From Luidia sarsii (lineage: Eukaryota; Echinodermata; Asteroidea; Paxillosida; Luidiidae), in contig OX465117.1 of the NCBI GenBank assembly GCA_949987565.1, positions 1,007,714 to 1,071,713 on the forward strand: a DNA stretch of 64,000 nucleotides, given 5' to 3'. Both the position numbers and the translations under genes were made by a program. Within the stretch, counting starts at the first letter, position 1, and the number at the start of each line of letters is the position of its first letter. The notes beneath the pieces were generated by a model. That model saw nothing but the letters and a program-made list of their open reading frames with translations. It did not search any database and had not been told where the DNA came from. This document shows, in pieces, positions 43,201 to 52,760 of this stretch.

Positions 43201-46200
43201 CATTTTCCCTGGTGTCAGTCACATATTCCCTGGTACCCATTATTTTTCGTGGTGTCAATTACATTTCCTGGTCCCCATAATTTTCCCTGGTATCAGTCAC
43301 ATATTCCCTGGTACCCATCATTTATCGTGGTGTCAATTACAATCCCCGGTCCCCGCCATATTCCAAGGTGTCGGTCACAATCCCTGGTCCCCATCATTTC
43401 CCCTGGTGTCAATTCCATTCCCAGGTCCCCATCACATTCCCTGGTGTCAATCAAGTTCCCTGGTACCTATCGTTTCCCCTGGTGTCAATTCCGCTCCCTG
43501 GTTCCCATCATATTCCCCTGTGTCAATTCCATTCCCTGGTTCCCATCATATTCCCCTGGTGTCAATTCCATTCCCTGGTCCCCATCAGATTCCCTGGTGT
43601 CAATCAAGTTCCCAGGTCCCCATCACAGTCCCCGGTGTCAATCACACTCCCTGGTCCCCATCACATTCCCTGGTGTCAGTTCCATTCCCAGGTCCTCATC
43701 ACATTCCCCGGTGTCAATCACATTCCCTGGTCCCCATCATTTTCCCTCGTTTCAATTCCATTCCCACTTCCCCATCATACTCCCTGGTCCCCATCACATT
43801 CCCTGATGTCAATCACATTCCCTGGTCCCCATCATTTTCCCTGGTTTCAATTCCATTCCCACTTCCCCATCATACTCCCTGGTCCCCATCACATTCCCTG
43901 GTGTCAGTTCCATTCCCTGGTCTCAATCACATTCCCTGGTGTCAGTTCCATTCCCTGGTCTCCATCACATTCCCCGGTGTCAATCACATTCCCTGGTCCC
44001 CATCATTTTCCCTGGTTTCAATTCCATTCCCACTTCCCCATCATACTCCCTGGTCCCCATCACATTCCCTGGTGTCAGTTCCATTCCCTGGTCTCCATCA
44101 CATTCCCTGGTGTCAGTTCCATTCCCTGGTCTCCATCACATTCCCTGGTGTCAATCAAGTTCCCTGGTCCCCATCACATTCCCTGGTGTCAATCAAGTTC
44201 CCTGGTCCCCATCACATTCCCTGGTGTCAGTTCCATTCCCAGGTCCCCATCACATTCCCCGGTGTCAATCAAGTTCCCCGGTAACCGACTCTCTTCCTCC
44301 CCTGCCAGGCATGTCTGCCTGCTGAAGGTGCGTGGCAAGGCGCTCAAATGCACCAAGAAGAAGCTGGAGACGGTCAGACCGTTCTGCACGCGAGACATCT
44401 CTCTGCAAGACACTGACGTGGACCCGGAACATCCCCGGGCCAAGGAGAAAGTAGAAGCGTTCTGCTCGGAAAAGGTCAGCTTCGTTGTCCCTCTCAGAGA
44501 CTCCTGGTAGATGGTCGATCCTTCTCCCTCCAGAGATCCGTCTTTAAAGCCCCTACACAACATTGGTCGAGGTCAAAGAATAGCATCCATACATTGTCTG
44601 ATCCAACATAGGCATGAAATAGCGCATCTGTGAACATTTCAGCTCAATCCAGGGATTTCCAGGGATTTCCTGTTCCAGGGATCTGGAACCCTTTAACACT
44701 TTGAGTACCATATTGTTTATTCGGAACGTACAGTCCGTTACCGAATTGTTTTGAGCCCAAGGTAGCTTTTCATCGCACTCTTATTCAACGTCATTTTTCA
44801 GTTAACAATGTGTGCATGTCTGCACGGTCCCACTTTGACTGAACCCATTCTTGCTGTCAAACTTACCTTAAAGAATACGTGGAATTATTCTCAGAAACAA
44901 TATAATGCAAGAAATCCACCCGGTTGTCAAGTATAATAGGTCGTTCATGGCAGCAGAATCAGAGGAAAAAGTTGATGAATTTTGGTAAAGTTTACACGTC
45001 TGTTACTTTTTTTTATGGGGGGTGTTTTTCGTTGGTCAGGTAGAGGCGTTGATATCCCTAGCAGAGGAGGAACATACCGGAAACCTGAAGCAACCGCAAC
45101 TTCCTCTCATCAGGTTAAGGGTAAGTCCGTTGCAACAACTGATTATTCCTTTGGCTTACAAGTTACATGTGCTTTTACTCAAATTTGACCAAGCTTAGTT
45201 TATTTTTTTATCTCTAGAGTCCCATACTATCGAGATCCCTGGACAGGTATCTCAAGACTACTGGGTGATCTTTCTATTGAGCAGATTAAAAGAGAAACAC
45301 AGTTGAAGACTGGTTTCACCAGGCTCCTAGGAGTCCTGACTCATATGAAGCCTAAAGCTTCAAAATTAGGACCTAAACTGTACTGTACTGTACTCTCACA
45401 CCGGGATCTCCAAAATCGGAGTGACGTTGATGATAACTTTTCAGTACTCATGACCACCGCACAGAAATAAAAAAAAAAAAAAAAAATCTCAGTATAAACT
45501 TCTTTTTTTTAAATTGGGAACAATTATTATCTGTGAAATAATCCTTGATAAAATAATTATAAATATCCATACAAACTTCTTCTATCTCAGGTGGATTACA
45601 GCGGTGGTTTTGAGACGTTTAACGTCAGCCGCTTTGGGCAGCGCTTCGTCAACAGAGTGGCCAACACCAAAGACATTATTCTCTTCCATCGCCGGCGTCT
45701 TCAGCCCCAGAAGAGGGGTGAGTAGGAGGACCAGGGAGAGGGGGAGAGGAGGGTATCCCGATTGATTTGGCAAGGCTTTGTCGCAAAGATTTGGCCCCCG
45801 TGAAGTGCTTCCTTGCAAAACTCACTCATCTCCGAAGTCTCACCGACCATTGTTGCACTGATGTACTGATGTACTCAGCTTACTCAATGATCTTTTTGCT
45901 CTTGCTCGACGTGATAAACACTGAATGCTCAGTGCTTTGCCCGATGCCTGATAAAAATGTTTTCAGGCAGCTCGGGCGGGATTCGAACCCGCGACGCCCG
46001 ATTTCCAGTACAGGCATCAGGCAAAGCACTGAGCACTCAGTGTTTATCACGTTGAGCAAGGGCAAAAAACCTCATTGAATTTCATTCTCCTCTCCTCTGT
46101 TCCCGCCTTTACAGTTCCCGCCTTTACCCTTCACTGAGCTAATCCTCCCACCAGGATCCCTCTCTACACTACATAAGCCCCACTCAAAGTTATAATCCAG

Positions 46201-49200
46201 CAGTCTCCTGAAGACGAACAGAGTACACTGTTCGAAACGTCGAGTTCCTCCGGATCTTTTCAGAACCACACTTTAATACTCACAAAAGAGAATTTACATG
46301 GTGTCACCGCAAACCTAATTATCCTACATCCTTGATGCAAACATCGTGTTATATCTGTACCGGGTTTAATCCATCCACTGGCTGTGATTTGTTCATATGT
46401 GGTCCTCTCCTCTCTCTGACAAAGACATCAAGTCCACCCAAGACATGGCCAACTATCTCAGGCCAGATGCCCTGGATGCAGGCAGAGTGGAGGACCTGGT
46501 CAAGCAGTACTTCTCGGATGCAGACGAGGTAACTGAGCGTCGACTGCAAGCCATCGATCCGCTCTGACTCAAAAGCCAATTTCATAATATGAATATTTAA
46601 GCACCTATATCATAGGTGCTTAAAGGCCCTATACAACATTGGTTAAGATCTAAAGATTGCCACAGTTTGTGTGTTAAAAATTAAATATTCCAAAAAAGCA
46701 ATGTTTGAGCTCAATGGTAATCTTAGAACATTAAAAAAAAGCGAACAAAAGGCACGTTTTTTGCACCAGCCTGTAGTGTAAGAAATAGTTTATTACGCGT
46801 GAGTAACAAACTATTTGTCAATGTTTGAGTGAAAATTTCTGGAGAAGTACAGCATCCCAGACCGTAAGATTTCAACATGAGGATTCTATCATGACCATCT
46901 ACAAAGTGTGCAAATAAGAAGGAAATCTGTTGTATTTTGTTGTGTCTGTTGTATTTTGTTTCTTGCCTTTAAGCAGAAATAATTTCTCCTGAAGCTTGCC
47001 TACCCAAACTTCACTTTTGCTTTGTGCTAAGTAAAGAATAATAGAGTCCCTCTATATCCTCTTCTTTCTCTAGCCCTTAACCTTGAGTGGCTTTTCAGCC
47101 TTGTTTTGGGCGATCTTGCATTAAAAAAAAAAGAAACAAAATATCCAGTGCGATGTGCACCAACTGACTAGAGTCATACATCTTGTAACTCTTTTCCCTT
47201 CCTATCTGGTTTAATTTTTTTGGTTACAGAATAGACAAATGAGTCTTCTGTCGGAGAAAGGGCTAGGACAAGCCGTCCAGGAGTTTGTGGACAAAGAGGA
47301 GAGAGATGCCATTCCGGAACTGGTCAAATTTCAGCTGGAGAAAACCCAGGGTCGTCTCAAGACCCGCCGGACCACAGATACGTTCATCTTGGAAGAGGTA
47401 TTGTAGGCTCATTGGTTTGCTCAATGATGGTTTGCCCTGCTCCACGTAATAAGCACTGATTGCCAAGTTTGACAATCGCACTGTTTTTCCCCACTCGTTC
47501 TGAGGATGTATTTTGCAAGTTTTCAGTTTTTATTTCATGCTAATTAGAATTTCAATATTCATGAGGAAATGTGTGATGTCATCACAGGATCATGCAATAG
47601 AAACCCAATGCGGCTTTCTATACTTTTTTAATTGTAATTGATTGACTGTTATCCATTTTTCTCTTGGCCACCAGCTGAAGCATCTCAAGGAGGAGAGGAA
47701 GAAGATGTCTGAAGTGGATGAATCCAAAGAAATATCAGCTGTAAGGATGGCTTCAAGCACCCTGGAGTTCTCCCATACCTGTCCCCTAGAATTGCTGGAT
47801 TGTGAAGGGCATTGGACTGAATGCTATAATCTTATGTGTTTTTTGAAATCCCAAATAAATTCAAGAAAAGTATTATGAATCAGTGAGTTTTGTAATTTGG
47901 ATAAATTCATGGATAATTCTTCTTCCTCTTCCTCATCCTCTTTCTCTTCCCCCCCCCCCTCTATTTCCTTTTCCTCAATCTCTTCCCTTTCCTCTTCCTT
48001 TCCAAGGTCATGGAGATAGCTAAGCAGAAGCGGCAAGAGCGCGGTGATTCATTCGGCCAGGACGTTGATCTCCTGGACTCCGATGACAGCGACTCGCCCC
48101 AGCGGGCCCCCACGAGGGGGCGGGGCCGGGGACGGGGTCGAGGGCGGGGCACTGCCCGGGGTCAGGGGTCAGCCGGCGCCACCCGCGGCCGCGGCTCTAG
48201 AGGTGGGAAGGCGGGGGGCAAGACCTCCGGGCGCCAGTCTACGCAGAACCTGTTGGAAGACTGCTTGCCCAAAGGTGCATGGCTCCTTATAGTGGCTTTC
48301 CCAACAGATTTCAAATGCTAGATGTTTAGAGGGCTTTTGCCTAATTTCATAGGGTATGTTCAGACTGGCTTGTGTGTTCGTTAGCGGTTACTAGTGGGGG
48401 TTCGAGTAACTGACAGCAAAGTCCAAAATCACCTTATGTTATATGCTACCACTGACACCGATGATTACGCAACCCACTAGGGACCACCAACACTGGATGT
48501 GTGTGATGGGGACTGGGTAAGTCTTGTCCAAACAATAACAGTGGGTGGTAGGTCGTAAAGGAACACCCATAGGGCAATGGGATTGGGACTAGACCCACTA
48601 TCTATTGTCCTGCTAGGATGGAAACGCCTTTGAGAAAGGTCCTGCCAGGATGGAAACGCCTTTGAGAAAGGTCCTGCTCGGATGGAAACGCTAAGTTGAG
48701 AAAGGTCCTGCTAGGATAGAAACACCTTTGAGAAAGGTCTTGGTAGGAAGGAAATACCTTTGAGAAAGGTCTTGCCAGGATAGAAACACCTTTAAGACAG
48801 GTTCTGCTAGGATGAATATACCTTTGAGAAAGGTCTTGCTAGGATGAAAATGCCTTTGAGAAAGGTCCTGCTAGGATGAAAATGCCTTTGAAAAAGCTTA
48901 AACTCAATCGGGTTAGTCTCGAATTAACTCCCATGGTGTTAAAAAAGAAAGAAAATGTGTCCAAACGACAACTTTTGTCAGTCGGGCTAAGTCATTCAAG
49001 TTTAGTCTTGAAGTTAGTCCTGGTATGAACTTACCCATAAAGTCCCTCAAGCACGGAGATCTATTAAGCGTGGAATGTCAAATTTCAAAATTTAGTGGGC
49101 CCGACGTTTCGATCCTAGCCGGACCTTTCTCAAAAGCGTGGAATGTCTTTCTGGTGTAAAGAGGATTACAATGTCAATCGCCTTTGACTTGCATTCGACT

Positions 49201-50946
49201 TTTCTTTACTGAGCATGAATCAAAAGTAATCCTTGCTGGATTGAAACGTCAGACTCACTAAACATTTGAGAGTCTTTGAATAAGACTTGAAGATTTGCAT
49301 GGTGGAAATACTACAAAAGAGCCACACTCCTTGAAAGAGAAGAGGTACATGGTATCACCGTAAACCTTCCACTTATTCTTTAAAAGCTTACAAATAATGA
49401 AACACAAAGTAAATTTTCACCAACCATTTAACGTTGACTCACCAACTTTTGAAAATTTGATTGGATTTCAGCTTCCAAACAGTCCACGAAGAATACGCTT
49501 TCGTTTGCAGATGTAAGTACAACGCTCTCGCTCTCCACAACCAGATCAACTGATTTTGTGGATTTTCAGTTTTTTCTTTTCCATTTTAAAATGATCTCAA
49601 GTTGTCGGCTTTCTAGGATTCAGTCGTTTCTGGCCCACTTTTTTTTTCCGTCAGGATGACTACTCTGATGATGGGAGTCACGCTTCTGCCAGTAAAAGCT
49701 CTAGAAGCTCAAGCCAAAGGTATAATTATCGTCGCATTAAAACGGAGAAAAATGTAAAAGTCCTAACCAGGAGAAAAAAACCCATCATCCTAAGCCCTGT
49801 GAATTCATTAAAGGAAGGTTTGCGGTGACACCATGTATGAGGTCTCTTAGAGGAAGAGGTGTGGTTCTGAAAAGAACCTGAGTGGTAACTCGACGTTTCG
49901 ACCAGTATGCTCTGGCCGTCATCAGGATCCGTCATCTTTCTACAAATGGCGGCCAGAGTATACTTGTCGAAACGTCGAGTTACCACTCAGGTTCTTTTCA
50001 GAACCACACCTCTTCCTCTAAGAGACCTGATACATGGTGTCACCGCAAACCTTCCTATATTGATTCACCCGCCATGCAAAGCCTTAAGTCTTATTTTTCC
50101 CTGTGAATTCCTTTTTGAAATGCCCTTACTTTCCCCGACTCGTCGTCCCATTTTCTTGCCCAGTTCTAATTCTGTCATGAATTGAAATGTTCATTGCATC
50201 CGTAGATCATCAAAGAGGACCGCAGTTCAATTCCTGGACAGCGATTCAGGAGAAGTAAGTTTCCTCAGAGTCAGATGAGGATTTTTTTTTATTAGAGAAA
50301 CCCCCCATGTATTTCCTAAATTCGAACGGATACAATGAATTGATTGCACGACCAATGTTTACATGCGATCACTTGACTTATAGCGGGTATTTCTGCATCT
50401 CATTTGGTGCAGAACAGGAGTGGAAATGAGCAAAGAAGACTAACATACCTTTTTTCGAATTTCAAATAATTGCTTCCAGCGGCCTGGGTTAATATTTGCT
50501 TCATAGGTTTTTGCAGAATCTCTCTTTCCTTCCTTATTTTTTGTTAAAAAAAGTTTAAAAAGATTGTATTCCTTTTATCGAATTCCACTATTTTCATTTC
50601 CTACAAATTCGTACCATTTTGCATGTAATTCCTCCATTTCCCATGAATTGTTACAATTTGTTCATAAAATCCCAACATTTGTGTTCGAAATTCCGTCATT
50701 TCTAATTGTGAAGATCTTTTTTTAAAGTTCTACCATTAGCCATGAAATTTGTATGTCACTTTGCCTTTGATAAAGGTCCTGCTAGGATCGAAACGTCAGG
50801 TCCTCCAACTTTTGAGATTTATGAAATTTGTTTGTTACAACAACAAAAAAAGTTTCGAAATATTTGTTTATCTTTTACTTTGTTTCTGTCCGGTGAAGGA
50901 TGACCCTTTCCACGGCCTGAAAAGCAAGCGAGGTCGCCGATACTGA
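37231..50946 (+). CDS. MRE11: MRE11 double-strand break repair nuclease (18 coding exons)
   Basis: MRE11 is the Mn-dependent nuclease of the MRE11-RAD50-NBS1 complex, which senses and resects DNA breaks and activates ATM. Coding exons: 37231-37294, 37808-37908, 38657-38817, 39104-39191, 40393-40534, 41913-42027, 42508-42693, 44309-44474, 45040-45120, 45591-45717, 46425-46528, 47230-47397, 47675-47740, 48007-48274, 49472-49512, 49655-49719, 50206-50254, 50899-50946 (TGA). All have GT-AG borders and all phases agree; total 679 residues (human 708). Phosphodiesterase motifs present: ATDCH (22-26), GGDLFHE (62-68), GNHDD (131-135), WGHEHE (247-252), QPGSS. Then come the RAD50-binding part ([20 protein letters not shown]), an RG-repeat (GAR) region in the 48007 exon, and an acidic C-terminus ending [15 protein letters not shown]. 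The start is uncertain: ATGs at 37213 and 37231 are in frame after a TAA at 37210, but an acceptor TTAATTTCAG at 37247 could instead join an unseen upstream exon. Confidence 0.95.
37318..37560. repeat. Hammerhead-like foldback family 1, copy with long tail
   Basis: In MRE11 intron 1, 24 bp after exon 1. Two arms, each with the ACAAAACAGATACATGTACA tail seen at 3680, meeting at GAAGCTTTGTG. Confidence 0.82.
37917..38224. repeat. TTTGACCCC minisatellite
   Basis: Nine-to-ten-base units of TTTGACCCCT or TTTGACC fill most of MRE11 intron 2. Collagen-like GQRGQKG frames on the minus strand are by-products. Confidence 0.85.
38225..38672 (+). repeat. Tandem duplication spanning an intron end and exon start
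   Basis: Two copies of a roughly 225-230 bp segment, about 38227-38450 and 38455-38672. They share GACCCATTTGCATTT, ACATT(A/C)AGGGCCGGACCAT, GTGAGTCCTAA and CTGACCTCAGGTAGACATGA. The second copy contains the true acceptor of MRE11 exon 3 and its first 14 bases. The first copy repeats these at 38418-38445. Confidence 0.85.
38890..39025. repeat. Hammerhead-like foldback family 1, copy
   Basis: In MRE11 intron 3. Arms read GGGCCTGACGTTTCGATCCC and complement, meeting at AAAGGCAGAATGCCTTT. Each keeps the AGGACC/GGTCCT hairpin. Confidence 0.82.
39380..39520 (-). repeat. tRNA-like sequence inside a GGCAAAG-bounded repeat, third copy
   Basis: Reverse orientation. The tRNA-like part is about 39400-39466 (GACTTGAACCCGAGACC, TGAGCTATCAGCC). 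The outer ends TTGGCAAAGAAAAC and AGTCTTTGCC are inverted, so the repeat as a whole has GGCAAAG termini. Confidence 0.78.
39525..40258. repeat. CTCAGATTCT decamer minisatellite
   Basis: More than seventy copies of a 10-bp unit (CTCAGATTCT with CCCAGATCCT and CTCAGAGTCT variants) in MRE11 intron 4. Because ten is not a multiple of three, the long open frame cycles through three readings of the unit; it is not a gene. Confidence 0.95.
40548..41355. repeat. 44-bp minisatellite
   Basis: About eighteen tandem copies of a 44-bp unit containing CAAGTTCTTAGTGTAATACG and GTGTCCATTCTCAACCTC. It starts 13 bases after the donor of MRE11 exon 5, so the array grew from the intron's 5' edge. Confidence 0.95.
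41630..41790 (-). repeat. Dispersed repeat, same family as 22630
   Basis: Reverse orientation: CAAGCGTTTGGCC, TACCTATCAAGCCAACAAAC, AAATTCGGAAACAAACCAC. In MRE11 intron 5. Confidence 0.7.
42790..44292. repeat. CATTCCCTGGTCCCCATCA minisatellite
   Basis: About 1.5 kb of 18-20 bp half-units (ATTCCCTGGTCCCCATCA alternating with ATTCCCTGGTGTCAATCA and variants such as TTATCGTGGTGTCAATTAC), arranged in higher-order blocks. It fills MRE11 intron 7 and stops about 16 bases before the acceptor of the next exon. Long open frames in all three plus frames come from the array. Confidence 0.95.
44544..44660 (+). mobile_element. AAGCCCCTACACAACATTGG element, 5' fragment
   Basis: TTTAAAGCCCCTACACAACA and GATCCAACATAGGCATGAA words match 27478; the copy stops near 44650. 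In MRE11 intron 8. Confidence 0.75.
45189..45402 (+). repeat. Dispersed repeat with conserved open frame, copy 1
   Basis: About 210 bp matches 62990-63212 in reverse at high identity. One frame is open in both copies over about 45 codons ([36 protein letters not shown]), ending near a GTACTGTACTGTACT run. In MRE11 intron 9; the frame is not part of MRE11. Confidence 0.75.
45895..46075. repeat. tRNA-derived foldback element, copy 1
   Basis: Inverted arms of about 50 bases (GCTCGACGTGATAAACACTG with CAGTGTTTATCACGTTGAGC) enclose GGGATTCGAACCCGCGACGCCC, which on the minus strand reads as a tRNA T arm (GGGTTCGAATCCC) after a partial anticodon arm. A second copy is at 62512-62745. In MRE11 intron 10. 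Confidence 0.78.
46138..46330 (+). mobile_element. Retrozyme-like family 2 element with best hammerhead motif
   Basis: A unit of about 190 bp closely related to 11215-11415 in reverse. It carries the motif at 46203-46246: helix I strand CTC, CTGAAGA (46208-46214), spacer C, a helix II of GAACAG/CTGTTC closed by AGTACA, then GAAAC, GTC and the return strand GAG. Downstream are GGATCTTTTCAGAACC and the terminal GGTGTCACCGCAAACCTAAT. It lies in MRE11 intron 10 on the sense strand, so it would be transcribed with the pre-mRNA. Confidence 0.7.
46620..46930 (+). mobile_element. TTAA-flanked MITE, 3'-truncated copy
   Basis: CTTAAAGGCCCTATACAACA start; interior GATTGCCACAGTTTGTGTG and AGCATCCCAGACCGTAAGA; the right end is lost at a TTGTATTTTG run. 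In MRE11 intron 11. Confidence 0.8.
47505..47615 (+). repeat. Fragment of the 10283 dispersed repeat
   Basis: Shares GTATTTTGCAAGTTTTCAGT and GTGATGTCATCACAGGATCA with the longer copies. In MRE11 intron 12. Confidence 0.65.
48604..48900 (+). repeat. Tandem array of the family 1 hammerhead-like core
   Basis: About nine units of roughly 32 bp (CCTTTGAGAAAGGTCC, TGCTAGGATGGAAACG with changes) stand head to tail without the usual inverted arms or flanks. In MRE11 intron 14, sense orientation. Most units have GATGGAAAC or GATGAAAAT where the dispersed family has GATCGAAAC. Confidence 0.88.
49083..49140. repeat. Family 1 hammerhead-like module, single arm
   Basis: TTTAGTGGGCCCGACGTTTC then CCTAGCCGGACCTTTCTCAAA. 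A degraded partner lies near 49225-49270. Confidence 0.7.
49281..49372. repeat. Family 2 remnant
   Basis: Decayed ends of a family 2 foldback: AGAAGAGGTACATGGTATC and ACCGTAAACCTTCC. The ribozyme part is missing. Confidence 0.5.
49814..50058 (-). mobile_element. Family 2 ribozyme-bearing foldback with intact minus-strand core
   Basis: Palindromic unit from GGTTTGCGGTGACACCATG to its complement. On the minus strand at 49892-49927 it reads CTGATGA, spacer C, a helix II of GGCCAG/CTGGTC with one G-U, GAAAC, GTC. The plus-strand arm has the helix II word but lacks CTGATGA. The outer sequence (CTTCCTATATTGATTCACCC) is shared with the 28838 copy, so the true unit is longer than the palindrome. In MRE11 intron 16. 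Confidence 0.75.
50758..50822 (+). repeat. Family 1 hammerhead-like module, single arm
   Basis: GCCTTTGATAAAGGTCCTGC followed by GGATCGAAACGTCAGG. In the last MRE11 intron, 80 bp before the final exon. Confidence 0.75.
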
Positions 50947-51163
50947 ATTCTGCTTCCCAGCCAATCAGCGTAAGCCTTTGATAGAGCCCAGCCAATCAGG
51001 TAGACCGTTATGGAAGGGAGGGAGTTGCTTAAACCAATCAGGCTTCTCCTTAGAGAAACAATCAGCCAATCGGATACCTTGTGATAATACAGTTAAGGCC
51101 TCAATTTATATCATCTGCTCCCTTGTATTTTGCATAGCTTTTGAACTGCAGCTTTTTTTTAAA
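50947..51163. other. MRE11 3' flank
   Basis: Probable 3' untranslated region. It has several CCAGCCAATCAG-type direct repeats (50957, 50989, 51034, 51061). No clear AATAAA was seen before the MITE at 51164. Confidence 0.4.
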
Positions 51164-51328
51164 CGCAGTCGTCCGTGTGGTTCCCTGACTTGATTGTATT
51201 TCGTCATCATTGCAGGCTGGTTGAACCAGTCTATTAGCTGATAGTCTGGTTTCAAGAGCTAAACATCCTGACAAATACTGTGAAGTCAGGGAACCACACG
51301 GACGACTGCCGTAACAACAGTCACTGCG
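51164..51328. mobile_element. CGCAGTGG-type MITE, copy
   Basis: Left end shortened to CGCAGTCGTCCGTGTGG; right end GTAACAACAGTCACTGCG. Flanked by a T-run plus AAA on both sides (TTTTTTAAA), a clear target duplication. Confidence 0.88.
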
Positions 51329-52389
51329 TTTTTTTTTAAAGAATGTTATGGATGTTTTGGCTCAGATTATGCAATTTCTCGTTTTATATGGTAAACGTCT
51401 GCTTTTTTGGGGGAAAATATTGCCGAATTTTACAGTACTGGGATTTGAACCCTGGACTTCGCAGGCCAATTTCATACATCCGCTTAAGTGCCAAAATGTG
51501 ACATGAATCACAGGATCCCCTTGTCAACCCAAACTTCACTGATGTTCATGTCAAGCAAAAAAGAGTGGAATACAAGTACAAGGCATACAAACTGTAGGCC
51601 TTTGGCTTTGTTTCTGAATGTTACACTGCGTTTTGAAAAAGAATCCGATGCTTCAACTTCAACAAAGAACTCCGACCTGTGTTGTCAGCTTTTGGATAAC
51701 AGAGACGAAGCCGGTGCCGAAGCCTAAGTTTTGGAAAAAGGACCTAGGCATGAAATTCTGCTTACACAAAGACTTTTTCCCGCTTAGCATATTTCCACGC
51801 TTAGGCGGCTCCATGGCAGTTTTCGGCTCTAGGCTCGGGCTCGGGCTTCGTCTCCGTCTGACAAAACTTGACAATCAAGGTTGTGGTTTGTTTCCGAATT
51901 TGAAAGTTTGTTGGCTTGATAGGTACAGCGTATTCCCCAAGAAACTGTGGCCAAACGCTTGTTTTTAGATGCCTGTGTATATTATAGCGAGTAAGATAAT
52001 ATGACCGAAGCCTAAGCCCGAGCCTAAGCCTTCATTTCGAAAACGGCCTATGAAATAGGTGCCTGGTTTGACGTACCGGCGTACTACTCTTACTACCTGA
52101 GCTATCCAGCCCTTTGGCTAAACGGCCTTGCCAAAATAATAGTCAACTGTCTTTGCAGCGATGGGGGTGCCAACCGGAACCATTGAACTGTTTTATATCT
52201 CTCAGCATTGCACCCAACTTTCCATTCAGGGGCGACCAACACCGTATTACACAAAGTCCTGCTAGGATCGACACGTCAGGTCATCCAAGAGTTGTCATAA
52301 TATCATTCCACACTCGTCTAAAAACAAAATCTTAGGCCACTAGCGAGGAGCAAGTATTCATGATATACTTTCGTGATATACATGATATA
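51329..52389. other. Repeat-derived non-coding stretch
   Basis: No gene. 51530-51870 is related to fragments near 14900 and 29220-29345 (AAACTGTAGGCCTTTGG, GCTTCGTCTCCGTCTGACAA). 51836-52050 is a third copy of the 22630 family. A reversed partial tRNA-like sequence (CCTGAGCTATCCAGCCC) lies at 52096-52112, and a decayed family 1 fragment at 52255-52290. Confidence 0.5.
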
Positions 52390-52490
52390 CTTTGCCTTTG
52401 AGAAAGGTCCTGCTAGGATCGAAACGTCCAGTCTTCCACCTTTTGAGATTTATGTATAGCAGGTCAGTGAGCAGTTTGCACCAATTTTTG
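52390..52490 (+). repeat. Family 1 hammerhead-like module, single arm
   Basis: TTTGCCTTTGAGAAAGGTCC, GGATCGAAACGTCCAG and the CAGTGAGCAGTTTGCACCAA flank. A weaker copy in reverse is at 52708-52760. Confidence 0.75.
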
Positions 52491-52760
52491 TATTAACTGT
52501 TGAGATTCATGATATACTTTCCTTCAAAATCAAATTCAAAATAAACTGATAAACCAGAGCCAGAATTTTTTTTATAAACAAAATGTCAATGAATCATTTT
52601 CTTTAAGATTGTTTGAAGCACCCGATCCACCGGTAATTTTTGGGGTTTCAAGTAGTGTTAGATAGTGCTTCAGATTTTTGTTTCAAGCCAATTTCAGATT
52701 GTCAAAAATGTAAAGGGCCTGACGTTTTGATTTTCAGCAGTACCATCCTCAAAGCCAGAC

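Noticed and set aside
42765..44510. Open frames up to 380 codons with [11 protein letters not shown] repeats
   Set aside because: All three plus frames are open because the CCCTGGT minisatellite lacks stops. Only the last part, from 44309, overlaps a real MRE11 exon.
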